Source: Planctomycetaceae bacterium (GTDB lineage: Bacteria > Planctomycetota > Planctomycetia > Pirellulales > Pirellulaceae). Taken from it: 64,000 nucleotides of DNA. The stretch spans positions 1-64,000 of the forward strand of contig SXOA01000105.1 of NCBI GenBank assembly GCA_005778405.1, read 5' to 3'. The translations under genes were made by a program, and so were the position numbers. The notes beneath the pieces were generated by a model. It saw only the letters and a list, made by a program, of their open reading frames with translations. It was not told where the DNA came from and did not search any database. This document shows, piece after piece, positions 33,604 to 39,825 of this stretch; position 1 is the first letter of the stretch, and every line of letters starts with the position of its first letter.

Positions 33604-36041
33604 AAGACTGTCCGTCGCTCGACGACTTTTCGCGGCTGCTCGCCAACCCCCGCGAAGAAACCGCCTGGGGAAAGCTGGAGCGGCATCTGGCCTCGTGCGC
33701 CGACTGCCGGCATCGGCTGGATACGCTGACGGGCGCGGAATCCATCCTGACTGGCGGAGCCAGCAAGTGGCGTGCTCAAGCCTCAACTTCAATACCCTTG
33801 CGGAAAGTGGTCCAGCAGCTTCAAGATTCGTCCGCGGGAAGTGGCGCGAAGACGACGTCCCCCGGAAATACAGTCCCCAATCTCGCTTTTTTGCACGCGA
33901 CCGAGGTGCCAGGCTTTATCGGCCAGCTGGGCGATTACCCGGTTCGCCGCGTCATCGGTCAAGGCGGCATGGGAATCGTGCTGGAAGCGCTGGACCCCGT
34001 GCTCAAGCGGACGGTAGCCATCAAAATGCTTTCCCCCTGGAAGGTGCTGGACGACGAGACCAAGGGCCGGTTCCTCCGCGAAGCTCAATCGGCGGCCGCG
34101 CTGACCCACGAAAACCTGGTGGCCATTCACGCGGTGGACGAGGCACAGGGGATGCCGTTTCTCGTCCTGGAGTACATCTCCGGCGAGTCGCTGCAGGAAC
34201 GCTTGCAGCGTCAAGGCAAGCTGTCGCTAGGCGAGGTGGTTCGCCTGGGAATCGAAGTCGCGCGAGGTTTGACCGCGGCTCATGCCAAGGGGCTCGTGCA
34301 TCGCGACATCAAGCCGGCCAATATTCTGCTTGTGGAAGGGACGAGCCGGGCGAAAATTGCCGACTTTGGACTGGCCAAGACCACAAGCCAGGACGCGATC
34401 ACCATCGAGGGGACGCTCCTGGGGACACCGGAATTCATGTCGCCGGAACAGGCGGCTGGAATGGAAGCCGGCTCGGCGTCCGACCTTTTCAGCCTGGGCG
34501 CGGTGCTGTACGTCGCCGCGACCGGAGTCTCTCCGTTTCGCCATGAGTCGCTGCTGGGAACCTTGGAAAAAGTCCGCCTCTGCCAGCCGCGACCGCTGCA
34601 AGAGATCGATGCGAGCTTGCCCGACTGGTTCCGCGACCTGATCCAGCGGCTGCTCGCCAAAGAGCCTCCGCAGCGCCTGGCGTCGGCTGGCGAAATCGCG
34701 GAACTCTTGGAGCTCTACGCGTCCAATACGAGTTCAGCGGGTCCGATTGTAGTGGCTGCCTCGCCAGGAGGGCACAAGCGTCGCCTGACGTGGCATTGGT
34801 GGCTCATCGCACCCGCGGTGCTTGGCGTGATTGCACTGGCCGCCATCGGATCCACCTGGTTCCCGCGCGACATGACGAAAGCCCCGCCCCCCGCCATGCA
34901 GCCAGAAGAGCTTAAGCCGCAATCCGGTTTTACCATCGTCGGCCGGCAGGGAAGCTTCGCTAATCTCGCGTCTGCCTTGGAAGCCGCCCGCGAGGACGAC
35001 GTCCTCGAAATCCACGGCAACGGTCCTTTTCTCACACCCCCCCTCAAAACCGAAGGGAAACGGCTGACGATTCGGGCGGCGGCGGACGCGCATCCCGTGC
35101 TCATCATGGAGAATCCTGGCACCAGCCAGCCTATTTTGCAGACCGACTCCGATCTGCGCTTGGAAGGGCTAGAGATTCGCTGGACCATTGTCGTTCCGCC
35201 GGGACGCTCGGAAGAGGAAATCCTGGCCCGCTGTATCATCGTCACAACGCATGGCCGGCTACTGATGTCCCACTGCCGGATTGTCAGCGACCGGTTCAAC
35301 GGCTGCGTCGGGGGCTCGTGCCGCGAGATGATCCTCCAGCGGTGCCATTTCGTCGCCAAGGATGGGATCGGCGTCTTCTGGGGACCGGAACCTGGCGGCC
35401 GGCTCGATATCGAGGGCTGCGTGTTCGAAAACCGTATGGGCGTCTCGACGCTGGTTACGCAAGGCGCGGTCGCGAGCACTCCGCCTAAAGTGCGGCTCAC
35501 GCGGTGTACGCTCTCCGCGGATCGGGGCCTGCAACTGCACCTTGACGGCGCTCCCAAGCGACCGCTCCTATTCGCGGCCGAAGAGTCCATCCTTGACAGT
35601 GAGCATCTTTTCTTGCTGTTCCCGCAGCGTCCTCAGCGACCGACCAAGTTAACCTACAAGCTGGACGACCTGCCAGGCGTGCTGCGAACTTCCATTGTCT
35701 GGTCGGAGAAAGGCAACCTCCATCGTCGCGGGATGAATTACATCGGGAGACCCGCGACGCGCGTCGGCTCTCACGTTTCATCAGACATTCAGAGCATCGA
35801 ACGCTGGCTCGAAATGTGGAAGCTGCCGCCGGATGCCTCCAGCGCGGGAGAAATTCGCTTTCAGTCTCGGCCGGCTTCAGCACCCAGAGGACCGCTAGTT
35901 CTGGACACCGCTGGCGGCACTACCAAATCCACCCCGCTTGATATTGGCGCAGCTCGCGACAAGCTCGGGCCGGGACCAGCTTATCGCGCCTGGCGCAGCT
36001 CGGCGGAGTATTCCGCCTGGCCAGCCGACGCCGATGAGTAG
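33600..36041 (+). CDS. Zinc-finger/Hanks-type kinase/TM/beta-helix protein
   Basis: The 813-residue product starts at GTG 33600, overlapping the sigma gene. N-terminus: H29-X3-C33-X2-C36, an anti-sigma-type zinc finger. Kinase domain (about 112-385): IGQGGMG at 119-125, Lys142, HRDIKPAN with HRD at 234-236, DFG at 255-257. One TM (about 396-418). The exported part (about 435-790) shows FANLASALEAAREDDVLEI and repeated beta-strand turns (LTIRAAADAHPVL, LEGLEIRWTIV, LLMSHCRIVS), a pattern of right-handed beta-helix domains. One chain thus joins anti-sigma, kinase and external binding parts. I infer that it senses the envelope and controls the sigma factor, by binding, by phosphorylation or both. 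Confidence 0.88.
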   Translation: MKDCPSLDDFSRLLANPREETAWGKLERHLASCADCRHRLDTLTGAESILTGGASKWRAQASTSIPLRKVVQQLQDSSAGSGAKTTSPGNTVPNLAFLHATEVPGFIGQLGDYPVRRVIGQGGMGIVLEALDPVLKRTVAIKMLSPWKVLDDETKGRFLREAQSAAALTHENLVAIHAVDEAQGMPFLVLEYISGESLQERLQRQGKLSLGEVVRLGIEVARGLTAAHAKGLVHRDIKPANILLVEGTSRAKIADFGLAKTTSQDAITIEGTLLGTPEFMSPEQAAGMEAGSASDLFSLGAVLYVAATGVSPFRHESLLGTLEKVRLCQPRPLQEIDASLPDWFRDLIQRLLAKEPPQRLASAGEIAELLELYASNTSSAGPIVVAASPGGHKRRLTWHWWLIAPAVLGVIALAAIGSTWFPRDMTKAPPPAMQPEELKPQSGFTIVGRQGSFANLASALEAAREDDVLEIHGNGPFLTPPLKTEGKRLTIRAAADAHPVLIMENPGTSQPILQTDSDLRLEGLEIRWTIVVPPGRSEEEILARCIIVTTHGRLLMSHCRIVSDRFNGCVGGSCREMILQRCHFVAKDGIGVFWGPEPGGRLDIEGCVFENRMGVSTLVTQGAVASTPPKVRLTRCTLSADRGLQLHLDGAPKRPLLFAAEESILDSEHLFLLFPQRPQRPTKLTYKLDDLPGVLRTSIVWSEKGNLHRRGMNYIGRPATRVGSHVSSDIQSIERWLEMWKLPPDASSAGEIRFQSRPASAPRGPLVLDTAGGTTKSTPLDIGAARDKLGPGPAYRAWRSSAEYSAWPADADE

Positions 36042-36093
36042 CGCGAAAGTCGTGTGCTATCAATGTCTTGCGACGATGCTCCTTCTTTTGCGA

Positions 36094-36119
36094 AAGGTTT
36101 CCCCTCTGCGAGGATACCT
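36094..36119 (+). promoter_or_regulatory. Two-block promoter-like motif, copy 1
   Basis: AAGGTTT (36094-36100), 11 nt, GGATACCT (36112-36119), ending 63 nt before ATG 36183. Confidence 0.65.
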
Positions 36120-36182
36120 GCTCTCAGAAGTCAGCCAATTCGGCCGGCATTGAGTAGTCCATAGCCAAGGGAGAATCCTGCA

Positions 36183-36530
36183 ATGTCCACCACCCGCACC
36201 ATCGCCTGCTTGACTATCGCAACCGCTTGCGTGGCTTCTTTCGGAACAGCAGAAGCCGTCGCGAAGCCTAAGGGCGTCGCGCCGATGGGTCACAGCGTGC
36301 AGGAAGAGCTGAAAGTCAAATCGCACGCCAAACACGTCACCCTCCGCAACTCCAAGATGGCCAAGCCGTCCCACAATTCCATCAAGGTGAGCGTTTTCGG
36401 CGTCGGTGGTAGGATTGAGGAGGTTCGCTCTCGGCCCGGCGACAATGTTCCGAACGCTATGCAAGACGTTTTCGTAACCGAAATGGTAAAGAAGGGTCGG
36501 ATTTCCAAGGGCAGCGGAATGTCGAAGTAA
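36183..36530 (+). CDS. Small exported basic protein
   Basis: The 115-residue product has a signal peptide (STTRTIACLTIATACVASFG), then a basic mature region rich in Lys, Ser and Val with no recognised domain. It is the first of four exported genes downstream of the sigma/kinase pair. It has the shared leader (motif copy 1 and a CAGAAGTCAGCCA-like continuation) and a GGGAGAA ribosome site. A terminator follows at 36561. The mature part does not resemble the other three proteins, so what is shared is the control region, not the product. Confidence 0.75.
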   Translation: MSTTRTIACLTIATACVASFGTAEAVAKPKGVAPMGHSVQEELKVKSHAKHVTLRNSKMAKPSHNSIKVSVFGVGGRIEEVRSRPGDNVPNAMQDVFVTEMVKKGRISKGSGMSK

Positions 36531-36560
36531 GCCTCGAACGACTCGAACTTTCTACATCGG

Positions 36561-36598
36561 CCGCGGTTCTTTCCATCCTGGAGAGACCCGCGGTTTTT
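36561..36598 (+). terminator. Rho-independent terminator
   Basis: CCGCGG (36561-36566) pairs with CCGCGG (36588-36593), with further pairing inside, followed by TTTTT. It is 30 nt after the stop of the gene at 36183. Confidence 0.7.
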
Positions 36599-36657
36599 CT
36601 GTTTGGGCGGTGAAAAACAATCTTCCTGCGTCCGCTGTTATCCGCAAGTTTTTCTGA

Positions 36658-36683
36658 AAGGTTTCTCCACCGCGAGGATACCT
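36658..36683 (+). promoter_or_regulatory. Two-block promoter-like motif, copy 2
   Basis: AAGGTTT (36658-36664), 11 nt, GGATACCT (36676-36683), 65 nt before ATG 36749. Preceded by TGA to give TGAAAGG. Confidence 0.65.
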
Positions 36684-36748
36684 GCTTCCAGAAGCCGGCC
36701 ATGTTGGCTGGCAAGCAACAATCTGTTCGCAGTAAGGGAGACAAAGTC

Positions 36749-37519
36749 ATGTTTACGTTTCGCACACTCACGACGATAGGTTTGGTCCTGGTCTTGGCGG
36801 CGGGAGCGTCCGCCGCCAACAAGAAGGCCCGGTCGGGCGGCAATCACGCCAAGGCGAAAGTCCACCAGCCGAATCAATCGCGCCAATTCGCTTCCAAATC
36901 CGCGCCACGTGCGGCGGGGAATTTCGACCCTTTCGACCCCGACAACGATTACGACGAAGACCACCTGAAAAAGTTTCCGCACCGCTTCCCATCCTCGAAC
37001 TCTCGCGGAAAATCCTATGGGGGCAAGCTGAACGTGGTCGAAGAAGACGACATTGACACGGAAGAAGTTCCGAAAAACCGCGCCCGGTCCACAAAGAGTG
37101 GCGGAAAATCCTACGGGGGCACGCCGAACGTGGCTCCCAAGGGCGTGAATCCATACGAGGACGAGGAGGAGTGGGAAGATCCGAGAATCCGCGCCACGTC
37201 CACAAAGAGTGGCGGAAAATCCTACGGGGGCACGCTGAACGAGGCTCCCAGGCTCGCGGAGCCCGAGGAAGACGACATTGACACGGAAGAAGTTGCGAAA
37301 ATCCGCGCCCGGTCCTCGAATAGTGGCGGAAAACCCGGAAAGTTCGGGCCACAGAAGGGTTTGACCCCGCCACTCGGCACCGGCAAGGGCGACTTCAAGA
37401 CCGCCGGCGGTACTACCAATGGCACTCAACTACGATCTGGGCCACCCGCAGCTATGACCTCCTTAAACACTGCGGATAAAACGGCGAGCGACATTTTAAA
37501 AGCGCGAATGCCGAAATAG
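36749..37519 (+). CDS. Exported acidic internal-repeat protein
   Basis: The 256-residue product has a signal peptide (MFTFRTLTTIGLVLVLAAGA), then at least four tandem units. Each has a basic stretch S(N/T)S(R/G)GGKSYGG followed by an acidic stretch (VVEEDDIDTEEVPKNRARS, YEDEEEWEDPRIRATS, PEEDDIDTEEVAKIRARS). Unit length is about 35-42 residues; DNA identity between units is high. Charge alternation with Gly/Ser suggests a disordered, matrix-like or ion-binding secreted protein. The signal and next 25 residues match the gene at 37887, including 5' leader DNA. Start ATG 36749 with GGGAGAC site. Function unknown. Confidence 0.75.
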   Translation: MFTFRTLTTIGLVLVLAAGASAANKKARSGGNHAKAKVHQPNQSRQFASKSAPRAAGNFDPFDPDNDYDEDHLKKFPHRFPSSNSRGKSYGGKLNVVEEDDIDTEEVPKNRARSTKSGGKSYGGTPNVAPKGVNPYEDEEEWEDPRIRATSTKSGGKSYGGTLNEAPRLAEPEEDDIDTEEVAKIRARSSNSGGKPGKFGPQKGLTPPLGTGKGDFKTAGGTTNGTQLRSGPPAAMTSLNTADKTASDILKARMPK

Positions 37520-37567
37520 CCCCCGCACGGCGGCAGCGCGTGAGGCGATCAACTTCGAGACTCGAAT

Positions 37568-37620
37568 ACCGGGCGTCTGGCGCGAGCTTCCTAGCAGGAG
37601 CCCCAGCCATGACGCCCGGT
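37568..37620. repeat. Conserved long hairpin, copy 1
   Basis: Perfect 10-bp arms ACCGGGCGTC and GACGCCCGGT enclose an inner stem. Copy 2 at 38552-38602 keeps the stems with matching changes and the same GAGCTTCCTA-CAGGAGCCCC core. Confidence 0.7.
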
Positions 37621-37793
37621 CGCACTTCTTGGCCGCAGCGCTCGCGCAGTAATTGAGTCGGGCGAGGGTCACCCGACCCCGCCGTCTGGGAGGACCAGAG
37701 GTCTCCCGGGTGCTGGGGAGGAGACCTGCGGTCAGCCGTTTCGGCGGGGTCGGAGACCCCCGCCGAACAGCGGACGAATCCCAGTTTTTGTGA

Positions 37794-37819
37794 AAGGTTT
37801 TCCCTCCGCGAGGATACCT
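37794..37819 (+). promoter_or_regulatory. Two-block promoter-like motif, copy 3
   Basis: AAGGTTT (37794-37800), 11 nt, GGATACCT (37812-37819), 67 nt before ATG 37887. Preceded by TG to give TGAAAGG. Confidence 0.65.
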
Positions 37820-37886
37820 GCTCCCAGAAGCCAGCCATGTTGGCCGGCAAATAACAACATCTGTTCGCAGCAAGGGAGACAATGTC

Positions 37887-38441
37887 ATGTGTACGTTTCG
37901 CACACTCACGACGGTTAGTTTGGTCCTGGTCCTGGCCGCGGGAGGCGCCGCCGCCGAAAGGAAGGGCGGGTCGGGCAACCATCACACCAAGGCGAAGGTT
38001 CAACAGCCGAATCGAACCAAGGCAGCCCAAGTCAATGGCAAGTTTGCGCCCGCGTCTCTGCGATGTCCAACGGTGGGAACCAAGCAAGAACCATACTTGA
38101 CGTTTGCTCCCAAATCTGGAGCTCGCTCTGGAAAGACTTCCGATCCGGAACCTTCACACGGGGACACGCTGACCCACGAGCTCAAAACCGGCTCAAAGGT
38201 CAACCCAGTATCCGATGCCGAATTCAATCCAAAGGAGGAACCCGCCGGGAGATCACGTTCCTCGCGTAAGGGAATGTTGAATAACAAGTACCCTGAGGGG
38301 GCATTTAGCCAGAAGGGTGGCGCCACGCCTGCCTCGTCCATTGTTGGGCAGGATCAGGAAACCGGAGAGATCATTGTGCTCGGCACGGGAAATTGGCTGA
38401 AGACCGGGGCCACGACAGGCTACCGACGCGGAGATCATTAA
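37887..38441 (+). CDS. Exported Ser/Lys/Gly-rich protein, paralog of the gene at 36749
   Basis: The 184-residue product has the same signal peptide type (MCTFRTLTTVSLVLVLAAGG) and early mature region (SGNHHTKAKVQQPN against SGGNHAKAKVHQPN in the neighbour). The rest is different: no acidic repeats, instead a Ser/Thr/Lys-rich, probably disordered chain. The 5' leader from the promoter motif to the ATG is also conserved, and so is the 3' hairpin. The two genes come from a tandem duplication in which the C-terminal parts then diverged or were replaced. Function unknown. Confidence 0.72.
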   Translation: MCTFRTLTTVSLVLVLAAGGAAAERKGGSGNHHTKAKVQQPNRTKAAQVNGKFAPASLRCPTVGTKQEPYLTFAPKSGARSGKTSDPEPSHGDTLTHELKTGSKVNPVSDAEFNPKEEPAGRSRSSRKGMLNNKYPEGAFSQKGGATPASSIVGQDQETGEIIVLGTGNWLKTGATTGYRRGDH

Positions 38442-38551
38442 GGCTTTGAATAACGGCACGCAACTGCGATCCACGAGTCGATAAGGCAACTTCCGCGGCC
38501 AGCGCCCCTTGGAGGCGCCGCGGCGAACTGCTCAACTCAAAGGCCGTTCAT

Positions 38552-38602
38552 CCGGGCGTGTGGCATGAGCTTCCTAACAGGAGCCCCAGCCACGACGCCC
38601 GG
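38552..38602. repeat. Conserved long hairpin, copy 2
   Basis: CCGGGCGTG and GACGCCCGG arms around a GAGCTTCCTAACAGGAGCCC core. It lies 110 bp after the stop of the gene at 37887, as copy 1 lies 48 bp after the stop of the gene at 36749. Confidence 0.65.
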
Positions 38603-38663
38603 CCGCGTTTCTTGGCAGGAGCTCTTGACCAGAAAATAGTCGCGGAAGTGCGATATTTTCTGA

Positions 38664-38689
38664 AAGGTTTCTTCCCAGCCGGGATACCT
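38664..38689 (+). promoter_or_regulatory. Two-block promoter-like motif, copy 4
   Basis: AAGGTTT (38664-38670), 11 nt, GGATACCT (38682-38689), 60 nt before ATG 38750. Preceded by TGA to give TGAAAGG. Confidence 0.65.
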
Positions 38690-38749
38690 GCTTGCGAAGT
38701 CAGTGATGTCCACTGGCTAGAGAAACCATCAGCCATCAAGAGGTGTCCC

Positions 38750-39583
38750 ATGTTCCGCCCATTCCGCCCCACGCTGGAAACCCTGGAAAAACGCGAAGTC
38801 TTCTCGGCCGGCCCGCTGGATACCGTGGCCCCGCTCGGCGACCAGCCGATAGCCCCCCACAGCACGAACGAAGTGGCCATCGAGACGCTTGACGTGAACG
38901 TCGCCCAGGAACAGCGGCGACCCGACGGAAACAGGGTTCCATCGCTGGTTGTCGATCCCACTAACCCAGACGTAGTCTATCTTCGGACGGCGCTGTTTGC
39001 CGACGGCCTGGTACTCGAACTGAGACAGCATCAGATCACTGCCACTTACAATGGCGACAGTAATTTCTCTGCTGTTCTTGAGCCCAACGACACGCCGCTC
39101 TGGTTGGCCGCCGCACGCGACGGCGTGCGCAATAGAATGACCTCCGGATATGGGATTGACTTCAACCCCACGGTGGACCAAGTGGCCGGCCAGTCGGGTG
39201 TGCTGGGGCTGGATGTCTGGGAGCATGCCGTGACCGATCGGAATACTGCGTTCCTGGTGACGCGCGACCATGCAGGCGCGAATGGGTTGCTCGCGGGCAC
39301 GTACGGACGAGGCGTGGCCGTCGGAGACATCAACGGCGACGGCATAGACGATGTGCTGGCGATTTCGGGTGATACCACGAACGACGCCCATCCGCGTTTG
39401 CAGCGGACCATCGTAGAAGACCTGGTGGGCTGGGATTTCCTGCTGCCCTACATCGAGCAAGACAACCTCTACAAATCGTCGCAGCCGCATGACCGCTTGT
39501 TCGCGGAACTGGGATTGGGCAATGACTTGTGGTCGGGCCAGCAATCTCATTCGCAGATCTTAATCGGCCTTTTGCTTCCGTAG
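38750..39583 (+). CDS. Exported protein with planctomycete LE.LE.RE start and FG-GAP-like motif
   Basis: The 277-residue product starts MFRPFRPTLETLEKREVFSA, the N-terminal signature of large planctomycete surface proteins. The middle (about 75-180) has no clear family. At about 180-200 there is an FG-GAP/VCBS calcium-loop motif (VAVGDINGDGIDDVLAISGD). Near residue 225 it reads WDFLLPYIEQDNLYK, which recalls DUF1559 pseudopilin-like proteins (LLPYLEQ.NLY). The mix of signatures in one short protein, against surface proteins of over 1000 residues, suggests a chimeric or shortened gene. It carries promoter motif copy 4, making it the last member of the putative sigma regulon. Confidence 0.65.
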   Translation: MFRPFRPTLETLEKREVFSAGPLDTVAPLGDQPIAPHSTNEVAIETLDVNVAQEQRRPDGNRVPSLVVDPTNPDVVYLRTALFADGLVLELRQHQITATYNGDSNFSAVLEPNDTPLWLAAARDGVRNRMTSGYGIDFNPTVDQVAGQSGVLGLDVWEHAVTDRNTAFLVTRDHAGANGLLAGTYGRGVAVGDINGDGIDDVLAISGDTTNDAHPRLQRTIVEDLVGWDFLLPYIEQDNLYKSSQPHDRLFAELGLGNDLWSGQQSHSQILIGLLLP

Positions 39584-39825
39584 CTTCCGAGCTACATCAG
39601 CCCCGTAATCGGCTCGGCTTCGTAGATGAAGCCCGGAAACTGGAAGCCGAGACACTTCCGCAGCGGCTGTGGCATGTTCGCGACGTGCGCGGTGGACGGG
39701 GCCGCGATCAGGATGCCCGATACGCCCAAAAACCAAGCCAAGCATAAGCACCAGGCAACTGTGTGATCCTGAAGGAGTTTCAGAAGAATCCACAGGCGCT
39801 AAGGCAATAGCCGAGAAATACGCCG

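Larger units (their letters stand above)
37520..37886. other. 367-bp intergenic region rich in inverted repeats
   Basis: It holds an extended hairpin at 37568-37620 (ACCGGGCGTC pairing with GACGCCCGGT, with inner TGGC/GCCA and GCTTCCT/AGGAGCC pairs). Further inverted repeats lie at 37655-37767: GACC-AGAGGTCTCC with GGAGACCTGCGGTC, and TTCGGCGGG with CCCGCCGAA at 37740-37767. Promoter motif copy 3 follows. No gene is seen. Confidence 0.65.
38442..38749. other. 308-bp intergenic region with hairpin copy 2 and promoter motif copy 4
   Basis: It contains the hairpin 38552-38602 (CCGGGCGT pairing with ACGCCCGG) and the two-block motif 38664-38689. An open frame runs through from 38558 into the next gene, but it has no export signal or family match before ATG 38750. 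Confidence 0.6.
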
